Origin: Ruminococcus sp.
Lineage (GTDB): Bacteria; Bacillota; Clostridia; Oscillospirales; Ruminococcaceae
Length of the DNA stretch: 49,020 nt
Assembly: GCA_015066925.1 (NCBI GenBank)
Contig: SVNL01000006.1
Location: 5,014 to 54,033, forward strand
Direction of reading: 5' to 3'
Of the stretch, positions 1 to 9,582 are shown piece by piece. Every line of letters begins with the position of its first letter. The first letter of the stretch is position 1. The notes under the pieces were generated by a model that saw only the letters and a program-made list of their open reading frames with translations, searched no databases and was not told the origin of the DNA. The position numbers were made by a program, and so were the translations under genes.

Positions 1-138
1 TAATAATGTCCTCCTTAAAATTTTAGTATTTTGATAATTAAGTGGGAACATTCAATCAAACGAAATGCAGTTATATCGGCAGCGGGGGCTCTCCGCCATT
101 TCGTTTGACATAATAATGTCCTCCTTATATAATTGATA

Positions 139-708
139 TTAATTTTCTAAGAAAGCGTCATCAAGTTCTTCAACACTAGAGTTAAGGACTTTCCAACCGC
201 TATCCTTCAGATATAATGCGCAAAATTCACCTGGAATATTTGAGGCTTCTCCGTTCACATCCAGAGATGTGGTAGAGTCATAGGAATAGCCTGCTGTAAT
301 TTTAACTGATTCTCCTGTCAGAGTTTTAAAAACGAATTCAGCACCTTTAATCTGGTTTTCAGTAAGGGTGCCTGTGCGTTTGCCGCTGACGTCCTTGATA
401 TAGAGGTAAGTGGATTCAATGGCTTGTTTAGTCATTTCCCACTGACCGTTTTTTTTCAGTTTATCAATAAATTCTTTTGTATATACATCAGAAACAATCT
501 CTTCAGCAGGAGCATGATTTTTCATTTTTTGCATATAGCTGTCAACAAATTCATCCGCAGTTTCTTCTGAGATTTTAGAATTCGCTGATGAAGCTGATTT
601 TGCTGTCTTTGTAGATGAACCTCCAATTGACGAACAGCCTGTAAGCACAAGTGTAAAAAGTAGAGGAACGATAATAGCTTTTTTAATAAACTCTATTTTC
701 TTTGACAT
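139..708 (-). CDS. Small predicted lipoprotein, unknown function
   Basis: ORF with N-terminal hydrophobic segment and lipobox LVLTGCSS; aaaaggag ribosome-binding site upstream of the ATG. Confidence 0.75.
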   Translation of the reverse strand: MSKKIEFIKKAIIVPLLFTLVLTGCSSIGGSSTKTAKSASSANSKISEETADEFVDSYMQKMKNHAPAEEIVSDVYTKEFIDKLKKNGQWEMTKQAIESTYLYIKDVSGKRTGTLTENQIKGAEFVFKTLTGESVKITAGYSYDSTTSLDVNGEASNIPGEFCALYLKDSGWKVLNSSVEELDDAFLEN

Positions 709-801
709 TAATAATGTACTCCTTTTTATAATTCATAATTAGGAATTAAACATTAATATTTATTATCCGCTATATTTTTTTGCGTATATATTCATTAGAT
801 A

Positions 802-1248
802 TTATGCTGATTTCATACCATAAATAAGAAAAGCTACAGCAATAATCGCTAAGAAAAATACAGCAAATTTTAACCAAGTAGCGGCACGTTTTGGCTTACT
901 AAGATTACTATTTTTGATATTGCTTCCGTCGGGTTCTGTAAGTGCTATTGCAATAGGACCAAACAAGGTAAATGCAATGCCAACAAATAAACATAATGCA
1001 GAAAGATTATCTAAACATAATAACACAATAAAACATAAAAGCTGGATTATAACGAGTGCAAGTGATGTGATTTTCCATGTTTTCAAAGATTTTTTGTATT
1101 TATCCATTTCATCTGAAAAAGGTACAGCCATTCCGTTTTTTATCTCGAGCTTTTTTTCACAGCCCTGACAAAAACATTTCTTTTCTGATTCGTTAATGGA
1201 AATTTCGTAATTGCAGTGAGGACAGTTTGCTGTGATTTTATTTGACAT
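802..1248 (-). CDS. Zinc-ribbon (CPHC...CQGC) protein with C-terminal transmembrane segments
   Basis: Start trimmed to MSNKITANCPHC because aaaggag lies just upstream; two CxxC pairs and hydrophobic C-terminal half. Confidence 0.6.
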   Translation of the reverse strand: MSNKITANCPHCNYEISINESEKKCFCQGCEKKLEIKNGMAVPFSDEMDKYKKSLKTWKITSLALVIIQLLCFIVLLCLDNLSALCLFVGIAFTLFGPIAIALTEPDGSNIKNSNLSKPKRAATWLKFAVFFLAIIAVAFLIYGMKSA

Positions 1249-1300
1249 AATAGTGTTCTCCTTTAAAGGCTTATAATTATTACGTTTATCTAAGTAACAC

Positions 1301-1723
1301 TCATATACTTGCACAATCATCTAAGAATGATTGCTCAGCAAATGGAAAAGCAATAAAAGCTATGAACATTACCGAAACTACAATCAATGCATAGAATATC
1401 CATTTAATTACTGCTTTCTTTTTTGACTTAACGTCATTATATGTTATGAATATTAGCATTAATGATATTATAACAGCTATCGGTCTGACTATAAACGGAT
1501 TTATACCGAAGAATGATAAATCACACATATTAAAGTATAGGTCAACAGCTCTTCCACGTTCCATGTTATCTACCATATAATCAAAAAGATAAAAATCGTT
1601 TGTAAGGTCTTTTTCTTCGACATACCACGAAACCGTTATAAAATTGAAAAAATAGAAAAAAATTGCAAGTGGCACCCAACATATCCTGCAAACAAACAAT
1701 AGTATATTAGAAGCTTTTTTCAT
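1301..1723 (-). CDS. Hypothetical membrane protein
   Basis: Several hydrophobic segments; abuts the downstream gene end. Confidence 0.55.
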   Translation of the reverse strand: MKKASNILLFVCRICWVPLAIFFYFFNFITVSWYVEEKDLTNDFYLFDYMVDNMERGRAVDLYFNMCDLSFFGINPFIVRPIAVIISLMLIFITYNDVKSKKKAVIKWIFYALIVVSVMFIAFIAFPFAEQSFLDDCASI

Positions 1724-2437
1724 TTACTTATTTTTATTAACGATTCTTGTCTCAACAGAACCGTCATCAAGATTTACAAAACGAACGAAAAGTGATACCT
1801 TGTTATCTTCGTTAAGGTTAGTCCAGAGCATATCTGTAAATTCATCAATATTTCCGCTGATTCCTACAAGCTTAGGTTCGCCCTCAAAGCTTGGGAGAGG
1901 ATTTCCGTCACCCATATATGTATGAATGAAATGACCTTCACCGTTTAATGGATTATTGTATGAATATGTAAATCTCTGGCATGAATCAGGATTTCCGTTA
2001 GCACTCTTGAGGATTGACATAGCATAGTTAAAGCCTTCTTCTTCAAAACGGAGAATACCTGAAATACGAGGTGTGTAGTTAGGAGCGTCGTCCTCAAATT
2101 CTCTTGTACGGAGTGACTGTTCGAAAGTGAACTGCTTATCCATAAGCTCATAGATAGTATCAGTCTGGTCACCATTAGTAACGATAAGCTTGTTACCGAG
2201 AACTCTTACAGGAGCATAAATGATGAGATGTGGGTCAGTAAGCTTGCTTGGATCGAAAGCCTGTGTACGAATTCCATTACCTTCTTCGACGAAAACACGG
2301 TTACGGCTGTTTTCACTTCTTCCCATAATGAAGTAAGCAGTTACAGCGTATTTGCCGTCTTCTGATTTACCTATAACAATGCCTCTGCCTGGGTAAGCGT
2401 TAGAGCTTAGTTCATTTGCGATATTGAGTTTAGTCAT
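1724..2437 (-). CDS. PurO-like IMP cyclohydrolase (IMP_cyclohyd family)
   Basis: YPGRGIVIG...AYFIMGRSENSRNR and VTNGDQTDTI resemble archaeal PurO; start trimmed to MTKLNIANEL with ggag upstream. Confidence 0.8.
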   Translation of the reverse strand: MTKLNIANELSSNAYPGRGIVIGKSEDGKYAVTAYFIMGRSENSRNRVFVEEGNGIRTQAFDPSKLTDPHLIIYAPVRVLGNKLIVTNGDQTDTIYELMDKQFTFEQSLRTREFEDDAPNYTPRISGILRFEEEGFNYAMSILKSANGNPDSCQRFTYSYNNPLNGEGHFIHTYMGDGNPLPSFEGEPKLVGISGNIDEFTDMLWTNLNEDNKVSLFVRFVNLDDGSVETRIVNKNK

Positions 2438-2481
2438 AACAATCTCCAATCTGCCGCTGAAAAAATAATAAATATTGACAC

Positions 2482-2512
2482 AAAAATCTCCAAAGCGGCA
2501 ATGGAGATTTTT
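2482..2512 (-). terminator. Rho-independent terminator-like hairpin
   Basis: aaaaatctcc / ggagattttt, 10-bp perfect arms with T run; lies between the CmpB-like gene and the PurO-like gene. Confidence 0.5.
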
Positions 2513-2641
2513 GGGAATTGCGATGTTATTGCCATATCAATGAATTTTATTGATTTGATAAAGCAGATAATTTTATATGAAATATAAATTAGCGTTTTTA
2601 AAGAAAAAACGCATAAATATATAATCAGATTTCATCAAGTT

Positions 2642-3193
2642 TTATTTAATGAAAAAAGTATATACGCAGTCAACGAGAATAATAAATAAAAATCCTCCTG
2701 CAATCATATTAAGAGTCTTTTTGCTGGGTTTAGACAGAATAAAATCGAATAATGGCTGAACGACATACATAAACAGAGTTCCGCCAAGACCAAAACGAAC
2801 AGAGGTTGAAAGTGCAATACGAGCCTGATAATTATATTTATATTCAGCGTATGTCTGCCATGGCCATGAGCCTGTTGCGAATTCAAGTATATAGCTTGCA
2901 ATAAGCTCAATAAGTGTAGCGATAAACATACATCCGAGAAAAATTATAAAAGGCTTGATGAAATTAAACCAATAGACGTCTTTTTTTCTTATTATCCTGT
3001 CGAGAACGAATAGAAATGTCAAAGCACCGACGCCGTAAACAGGGCAATACGGTCCGAAAAGAACACCTCTGTTAGTAAATCCCCAATCATAAACCACGAC
3101 TTCTAAAAAGACTTCATAGCACCAACCGAGAATGGCATATAGCATAAAGGAGATAAAAAGTAAAGGGACAGAGCGTTTGAATGTCTTATCCAT
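2642..3193 (-). CDS. Putative ABC-transporter type IV (CmpB-like) membrane protein
   Basis: Multi-TM protein with LGWCYEVFLE...NRGVLFGPYCPVYGVGA signature. Confidence 0.75.
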   Translation of the reverse strand: MDKTFKRSVPLLFISFMLYAILGWCYEVFLEVVVYDWGFTNRGVLFGPYCPVYGVGALTFLFVLDRIIRKKDVYWFNFIKPFIIFLGCMFIATLIELIASYILEFATGSWPWQTYAEYKYNYQARIALSTSVRFGLGGTLFMYVVQPLFDFILSKPSKKTLNMIAGGFLFIILVDCVYTFFIK

Positions 3194-3198
3194 AAGTT

Positions 3199-3825
3199 CT
3201 ACTCCTTAATAAAAGCCTTGCCGTTTGAAATTTCGATTTTATCCTGACAGAAAAGAGAAACTGCCTGCGGTAGAATAATCCATTCAGCTTGTTCCATAAT
3301 TCTTTTCTGAAGAGTTTCAGGAGTATCATTTTTCATTACTTCAACAGGCTTTTGAAGAATTATAGCACCTGCGTCGGCAACCTCATTTACAAAATGAACA
3401 GTAGCTCCGCTGTACTTTACACCATATGACAAAGCTGCTTCATGAACTTTAAGTCCATAATATCCTGCACCGCAAAAAGACGGAATGAGTGCGGGATGAA
3501 CATTAATAATTCTGTAAGCATAAGCCTTTGTTACATCTTCACTTAAAATAGTCATAAAACCTGCAAGTACAACAAGGTCAGCTTTTTCTTCATCGAGGGC
3601 AGAAAGAATAGCCCTGCTGTAAGAAACGCAGTCGGGAAATTGTTTTCTCGGCAATACTCTGGTTTTAATATTATTTTTTTCAGCTCTTTCGAGAGCATAA
3701 GCATCAGGATTTGAAGAGATAACGCAGGTAATTTTACCATTTTTTATTATATTGTTTTTTTCGGCATCAATAAGAGCCTGCAAATTAGTTCCGCCGCCCG
3801 AAACCAGAACAACAATGTTTTTCAT
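3199..3825 (-). CDS. purN: Phosphoribosylglycinamide formyltransferase
   Basis: VLVSGGGTNLQALID, VLAGFMTILS, INVHPALIPSFCG, GATVHFVNEVADAGAIILQ. Confidence 0.95.
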   Translation of the reverse strand: MKNIVVLVSGGGTNLQALIDAEKNNIIKNGKITCVISSNPDAYALERAEKNNIKTRVLPRKQFPDCVSYSRAILSALDEEKADLVVLAGFMTILSEDVTKAYAYRIINVHPALIPSFCGAGYYGLKVHEAALSYGVKYSGATVHFVNEVADAGAIILQKPVEVMKNDTPETLQKRIMEQAEWIILPQAVSLFCQDKIEISNGKAFIKE

Positions 3826-4001
3826 CTGATATTACCTCCTGATTAAGTTTTTTCCCAAGGCAAAAACGTAAAGAAGATTAAAGCTTAGGATTTTACGGTT
3901 TTTAAGTAGTTATAGTCAATGTCAAAGTATATTTGACATTGACTATAGAAATTGTTTTTAATAGTCGTGCATATATGCAACCGACAATAATAAACTAAAA
4001 A

Positions 4002-5036
4002 TCAGCAGATAATAACGCCTTCATCAGACTCAACAAGCTCACCAAGAATATAAGCTTCTTCTCCGGCAGCGTTGAGAACAGCAACAGCCTTATCAGCATT
4101 TGCCTTATCAACAGAAACTATCATACCTACACCCATATTGAATGTGTTGAACATATCACGTTCAGGAATATTACCTGTTCTTGCGATAAGGTCGAAAATA
4201 GGAAGAACCTGAACAGCATTTCTTTCGATTTTAGCTGAAAGGTTTGCAGGAAGTGAACGAGGAATATTCTCATAGAAGCCGCCGCCGGTAATATGTGAAA
4301 TTGACTTTACATTTACTTCATCAAGAAGACTCATAATAGCCTTTACATAAATTTTTGTAGGAGTAAGAAGAGCTTCACCGAGAGTTGTACCAAGGTCAGA
4401 GAAATGTCTTGCAAGATTCTGTTCATTAACAGTAAATACGTTTCTTACAAGAGAGAAACCGTTAGAATGAACACCGCTTGATTTAATAGCGATAAGAACA
4501 TCTCCGGCTTTCTGAGTATCAGGCTGTAAAATCTTGTCCTTATCAACAACACCTACAGAGAAGCCTGCAAGGTCGTATTCATCAACAGGGTAGAAGCCTG
4601 GCATTTCAGCAGTTTCACCACCGATTAAAGCACAGCCTGACTGTACACAGCCTTCAGCAACACCTGAAACGATTTCTGCAATTTTTTCAGGATAATTTTT
4701 TCCTACAGCGATATAGTCGAGGAAGAACTGAGGCTTAGCACCGCAGCATATAATATCATTAACGCACATAGCAACACAGTCGATACCTACTGTATTATGC
4801 TTGTCCATAAGGAAAGCGATTTTAAGCTTAGTACCAACACCGTCTGTACCTGAAACGAGAACAGGCTTATTTATACCTGTCATATCAAGCTCGAAAAGAC
4901 CACCGAAGCCTCCTATACCTGATAAAGCACCCGCAGTCATAGTTTTAGCGATATGTGATTTCATAAGCTCAACAGCTTTATAGCCGGCAGTAACGTCAAC
5001 ACCGGCTTTTTTATAGCTTTCTGAATAGCTTTTCAT
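4002..5036 (-). CDS. purM: Phosphoribosylformylglycinamidine cyclo-ligase
   Basis: [60 protein letters not shown]; start trimmed to [10 protein letters not shown] with ggag upstream. Confidence 0.95.
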   Translation of the reverse strand: MKSYSESYKKAGVDVTAGYKAVELMKSHIAKTMTAGALSGIGGFGGLFELDMTGINKPVLVSGTDGVGTKLKIAFLMDKHNTVGIDCVAMCVNDIICCGAKPQFFLDYIAVGKNYPEKIAEIVSGVAEGCVQSGCALIGGETAEMPGFYPVDEYDLAGFSVGVVDKDKILQPDTQKAGDVLIAIKSSGVHSNGFSLVRNVFTVNEQNLARHFSDLGTTLGEALLTPTKIYVKAIMSLLDEVNVKSISHITGGGFYENIPRSLPANLSAKIERNAVQVLPIFDLIARTGNIPERDMFNTFNMGVGMIVSVDKANADKAVAVLNAAGEEAYILGELVESDEGVIIC

Positions 5037-5169
5037 AATATATATCTCCATTCCGTATACAATCGGGGGTATACGTTTCCGCATTTACGGCAGCGGTAAG
5101 CCGATATAATGTTTATAAATAATTCTTATGAAGTATTACCATAGGGCATGACAGAGATAAATCTGCCCG

Positions 5170-6594
5170 TTAATTTTCATTACCGTCCCAACAGTAAGTA
5201 CAAAGGCTGCATTTTGGCATACCGATAGCATTTACAGTACCATCAAGAGTCTGGAACTCAAGTGAAGTAAGCTTTAAACGCTTACAGATTTCATTTCTGA
5301 GTTTTTTTCCTCTTTCAGTAGTTGTATCGCTGTATTCAGCAATATACTTAACACCTTCAGCGCCTTCGAATTCGTCTATAATTTTTCGTGCAATAAGCTC
5401 GAGCTCAGAAGTACTTCTGGAGAAGTTGAGAAATTTACAGCTGTACATAATTGGCGGACAAGCTGAACGCATATGTATTTCCTTAGCGCCATTAGCATAG
5501 AGGAATTCAACTGTTTCACGGAGCTGAGTACCTCTGACGATACTGTCGTCAACGAAGAGCAGTTTTTTTCCTTCGATAAGTTCGTGAACGGGAATAAGCT
5601 TCATTTTAGCCACCTGATTACGCATAGACTGGTTAGACGGCATAAAGCTTCTGGGCCAAGTAGGTGTATATTTAATGAACGGACGTGCAAAAGGAATACC
5701 GCTTTTATTGGCATATCCGATAGCGTGCGGAATGCCTGAATCCGGAATACCACAGATATAATCAACATCAGGAAGAGTACCGTTTTTCATATCGAATTCA
5801 GCCATAATTTCGCCGTTTCGAGTTCTCATTGTTTCAACAGTAACACCTTCGTAAACAGAGTTAGGATATCCATAGTAAGTCCAGAGGAAAGAGCAGATGC
5901 TCATATTATTATTTTTTTCTTCAAGAATTTCAAAACCGTCAGATGTAATCTTTACGATTTCACCTGAACCGAGTTCATAACAGGTTTCGTATCCAAGCTT
6001 CTGATAAGCGAATGATTCAAATGAAAGACAGTAGCCGTCATTTCTTTTACCGATGAGAATAGGAAGCTTTCCCGCGTTATCACGTGCAGCAATAATACAA
6101 TCCTTTGTCAGAATAAGCAAAGAAACAGTACCGTCGATTTTATCCTGAGCATATTTTATGCCTTCGGTAAACGAATTTTTCTGAGCAATGAGAGCACCTA
6201 CGAGGTCGCTGGAGTTAATTTTACCGCTGCTCATTGTTTCGAAGCTTGCACAGCCATTTGCGAGGAGTTCATCTTCGAGTTCTCTTGCATTATTAATGAT
6301 ACCGATAGTGCAAACGGCATAAAGTCCGAGTTTTGAACGCACCATAATAGGCTGAGGGTCAGTATCGCTTATACAGCCGATACAAAGACCGCCCTTCATA
6401 GTTTCAATATCATTTTCGAATTTAGTTCTGAAAGGAGAATTTTCTATACTGTGAATACTTCTCTGGAAGCCTTTATCTGTCGAATAAGCGGTCATACCGC
6501 CTCTTCTTGTACCGAGATGTGAATGATAGTCAGTTCCGAAAAAGACATCGGCAATACAGTCATTTTTCGAAGCTGCTCCAAAAAATCCACCCAT
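5170..6594 (-). CDS. PurF-family amidophosphoribosyltransferase homologue lacking the N-terminal Cys nucleophile
   Basis: PRPP-binding motif LLFVDDSIVRGTQ; N-terminus is MGGFFGAASKNDC instead of MCGI; C-terminal CSLCTYCW. Confidence 0.85.
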   Translation of the reverse strand: MGGFFGAASKNDCIADVFFGTDYHSHLGTRRGGMTAYSTDKGFQRSIHSIENSPFRTKFENDIETMKGGLCIGCISDTDPQPIMVRSKLGLYAVCTIGIINNARELEDELLANGCASFETMSSGKINSSDLVGALIAQKNSFTEGIKYAQDKIDGTVSLLILTKDCIIAARDNAGKLPILIGKRNDGYCLSFESFAYQKLGYETCYELGSGEIVKITSDGFEILEEKNNNMSICSFLWTYYGYPNSVYEGVTVETMRTRNGEIMAEFDMKNGTLPDVDYICGIPDSGIPHAIGYANKSGIPFARPFIKYTPTWPRSFMPSNQSMRNQVAKMKLIPVHELIEGKKLLFVDDSIVRGTQLRETVEFLYANGAKEIHMRSACPPIMYSCKFLNFSRSTSELELIARKIIDEFEGAEGVKYIAEYSDTTTERGKKLRNEICKRLKLTSLEFQTLDGTVNAIGMPKCSLCTYCWDGNEN

Positions 6595-6609
6595 AATTAA
6601 TAAATCTCC

Positions 6610-7329
6610 TTATTCGCCTAAAAGACGCTTCATTATTTCCTGATAAGCTTCTTCAACATTACCCATATCTCTACGGAAACGGTCTTTGTCGAGCTTTTCG
6701 TGAGTAGTGCTGTCCCAGAAGCGGCAGGTATCAGGAGAAATTTCGTCAGCAAGAATAATTGTGCCGTCTGAGGTTCTGCCGAATTCTATTTTGAAGTCGA
6801 TAAGGTCGATGTTAAGCTTTTTGAAGAAATCAACCATGAAATCGTTAACCATAAATGCATATTTAGAGATTGTATCAATTTCTTCCTTAGTTGCAAGACC
6901 TAAGCCGAGAGCGTAGTAGTCATTGATGAATGGATCGCCGAGGTCATCATTTTTGTAGCTGAATTCAAGAGTAGGCTGCTTGAGTGGAGTACCCTCAGCA
7001 ATGCCAAGCTTCTTAGAAAAGCTTCCTGCGGCAACATTTCTTACGATAACTTCAAGCGGAACGATTTCTACTTTTTTAACAATAGTTTCACGGTCGCTGA
7101 TTTCTTTAACGAGGTGAGTAGGAACTCCTGCTTTTTCGAGAAGTCCGAACATATAGTTAGTCATTCTGTTATTGATAACGCCCTTACCTGAAATAGTACC
7201 TTTCTTTTCGCCGTTGAAAGCAGTAGCGTCGTCTTTGTAGTCGACGATTACGAGATTCGGGTCGTTTGTAGCATAAACCTTCTTAGCTTTGCCCTCATAG
7301 AGCTGTTCCTGTTTTACAATGTTTTCCAT
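6610..7329 (-). CDS. purC: Phosphoribosylaminoimidazole-succinocarboxamide synthase
   Basis: [44 protein letters not shown]; start trimmed to [14 protein letters not shown] with aggagg upstream. Confidence 0.95.
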   Translation of the reverse strand: MENIVKQEQLYEGKAKKVYATNDPNLVIVDYKDDATAFNGEKKGTISGKGVINNRMTNYMFGLLEKAGVPTHLVKEISDRETIVKKVEIVPLEVIVRNVAAGSFSKKLGIAEGTPLKQPTLEFSYKNDDLGDPFINDYYALGLGLATKEEIDTISKYAFMVNDFMVDFFKKLNIDLIDFKIEFGRTSDGTIILADEISPDTCRFWDSTTHEKLDKDRFRRDMGNVEEAYQEIMKRLLGE

Positions 7330-7499
7330 TTTAAAATTCCTCCTGAGAATTATATTGTATGTCCTTAAGGACATTTATGGGTTTGTTTTATAGCGGATGA
7401 TATCCGCATAATTTATTTTATGTGCATACGGTGAGTGAACAAAATTCATTACCGAGCACAGATAAACTTAATTTATATGTTTTATTTTCAGAAAAAAGC

Positions 7500-8297
7500 T
7501 TATAACTTTTTGCCGATTAATACAACGTGATTACTTGCACCCAGCAGTGATTTTTCTCTGCATACACTGAAATGGTAATCGCACCATATTTTGAACTGTT
7601 CATCGTTCCAGCTATCTGCTTTTTCATTAAACTGAGGAGTAAGTCCGTCCTGAGCGAAATGGTCAACGGTTTCAAAACCATACTCACTGTGCATTTTTTC
7701 CATTTCATCAGCAGAAGAATAATAAGTATCTGTCCAGAAGCATTTTTCATCATCATGACGAAGTATACCTGTATTAATAAGCTGTTTTGCAAGCTTGTCA
7801 TCAAGATAATTTACATCCTGCATTGCGAGGTATTGAAAAATGTAATATCTTGGTATGTAAGCTGTAACAAGCAGACCGCCTTTTTTAAGAACTCTGCTAC
7901 ATTCAGACAGACATTTTTTACGGGCATTTTCATCGGTCAGATGATAAAGAGGACCCATATTCAGAACCACATCAAAGCTTTCATCAGCGAAAACGCTCAT
8001 ATCTGTTGCGTCGAGAACAGCGGTATGCATATCGTAACTTTTGGTTTCGAGAATGTCATTCATAATTTTAACATGCCTTGGAGTAATATCCGTTGCAGTA
8101 ACGTCATGTCCCATATCGGCAAGATGAAATGCATAAATGCCTGTTCCGGCAGCACAATCGAGAATTTTTTTATTACCTGTTATAAGCTCATCAAGTACTC
8201 TTATTGTTGTAAGATATTCTATTCGACGTGCATTATTTGTAGAAAGTCTGTTTTCTTCATTATAATTTTCATAGCTTTCTACAACATAATTCTTCAA
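7500..8297 (-). CDS. SAM-dependent methyltransferase (class I)
   Basis: ILDCAAGTGIYAFHLADMGHDVTATDITPRHV and DVVLNMGPLYHLTD. Confidence 0.8.
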   Translation of the reverse strand: MKNYVVESYENYNEENRLSTNNARRIEYLTTIRVLDELITGNKKILDCAAGTGIYAFHLADMGHDVTATDITPRHVKIMNDILETKSYDMHTAVLDATDMSVFADESFDVVLNMGPLYHLTDENARKKCLSECSRVLKKGGLLVTAYIPRYYIFQYLAMQDVNYLDDKLAKQLINTGILRHDDEKCFWTDTYYSSADEMEKMHSEYGFETVDHFAQDGLTPQFNEKADSWNDEQFKIWCDYHFSVCREKSLLGASNHVVLIGKKL

Positions 8298-8339
8298 TTG
8301 GGATTCCTCCTTTTTATGTAGAATATATGTTAAATAAAA

Positions 8340-9011
8340 TCAAGTGAGTGTACAGTACGCTGATGGATTAATTATAACATCCGCAGTTTCTTGCGGTGTA
8401 TTAACAATAATATCGGCACCATGCTGTAGAAATTCTTCACGATTTCCATAACCCCATAGAACTCCCATAGATGAAAGCCCACATTTTTTTGCACCGATTA
8501 TATCATGACTGCGGTCGCCAATCATAAGTACACGACTAAGTTCGGTTATATTTGTTTGCTTCAGCACATATTCAATAATTTCATTTTTTTCATTGCGGCT
8601 TCCGTTTATATCAGCACCGCCAATAATATCGAAATATTCCGCAAGCTGATGATTTTCCATTATTTTTACTGCGAATACTTCCGGCTTGCTTGTGGCAATA
8701 AGAAGCTTTTTGTCAGCATTTTTAAGTCGTCTGAGCATTTCGGGAATACCATCATAAACTACATTTTCGAAAAGGCCTTTTTCTTTATAGCGTTCTCTGA
8801 ATATTTTTACAGCTTCATTCACTTGATTTTCATTCATGCCGAAGAATTCTGCAAAAGAATTATGAAGCGGCGGTCCGAGAAAACGATTGAAATCACTTGG
8901 GATATCAAACTTCATAGCGGTCAGTGTATGACGCATACAATTGATTATTCCCGGAGCTGAATCAATAAGTGTACCATCAAGGTCAAAAATGAGAGTATTG
9001 AAATCAGTCAT
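8340..9011 (-). CDS. HAD-superfamily hydrolase, phosphoglycolate phosphatase-like
   Basis: LIFDLDGTLIDSAPGI and VLMIGDRSHDIIGAKKCGL. Confidence 0.85.
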   Translation of the reverse strand: MTDFNTLIFDLDGTLIDSAPGIINCMRHTLTAMKFDIPSDFNRFLGPPLHNSFAEFFGMNENQVNEAVKIFRERYKEKGLFENVVYDGIPEMLRRLKNADKKLLIATSKPEVFAVKIMENHQLAEYFDIIGGADINGSRNEKNEIIEYVLKQTNITELSRVLMIGDRSHDIIGAKKCGLSSMGVLWGYGNREEFLQHGADIIVNTPQETADVIINPSAYCTLT

Positions 9012-9511
9012 CAGAGATTAAGGATTTCTTGCTGGAGCTTAGCATCCTTTTCGATAACGACATCAGCCATAGCTTTTTTGTTTTCAGCAATTTTATCAGC
9101 AAGAGTGTCATCTGAAACAGCAAGCATCTGAACTGCAAGAATAGCAGCGTTTTTAGCTCCGTTAATGCCTACTGTTGCAACAGGAACTCCCGGTGGCATC
9201 ATTACGGTAGAAAGAAGCGCATCCATACCGTCGAGAACAGATGATTTCATAGGAATACCTATAACCGGAAGAGTTGTGTGACCTGCAACAACACCTGCGA
9301 GATGAGCAGCCATACCGGCAGCACAAATGATAACGCCAAAACCGTTTGCTTTTGCGTTTGCGGCAAATTCACAAGCCTCGGCAGGAGTTCTGTGAGCACT
9401 CATAACACGACATTCAAAAGGAACACCATAAGCTTTAAGTTCTGTGAGAGCAGATTTCACAACAGGAAAATCGCTGTCGCTTCCCATAATAATAGCAACT
9501 TTTTTAGGCAT
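9011..9511 (-). CDS. purE: N5-carboxyaminoimidazole ribonucleotide mutase
   Basis: VAIIMGSDSDFPVVKSA, VMSAHRTPAEACEFA, AAGMAAHLAGVVAGHTTLPVIG; start trimmed to MPKKVA with ggag upstream. Confidence 0.95.
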   Translation of the reverse strand: MPKKVAIIMGSDSDFPVVKSALTELKAYGVPFECRVMSAHRTPAEACEFAANAKANGFGVIICAAGMAAHLAGVVAGHTTLPVIGIPMKSSVLDGMDALLSTVMMPPGVPVATVGINGAKNAAILAVQMLAVSDDTLADKIAENKKAMADVVIEKDAKLQQEILNL

Positions 9512-9582
9512 AAAAAACTCCAATCTGCGGGTTAACGCAATTAATATAATATTTATTTTATATATAGTATAAATGTAGCGGA

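Noticed and set aside
914-1168. 84-aa plus-strand ORF
   Set aside because: Antisense to the zinc-ribbon gene; no supporting signal.
5170-6594. Frameshift or mis-start explaining the missing PurF cysteine
   Set aside because: The ORF is intact and the MGGFFG start has a well-placed ribosome-binding site; no upstream in-frame MC start seen.
7572-8321. 249-aa plus-strand ORF
   Set aside because: Fully antisense to a clear methyltransferase gene; Ile/Phe/Cys/His-rich shadow translation with no motif.
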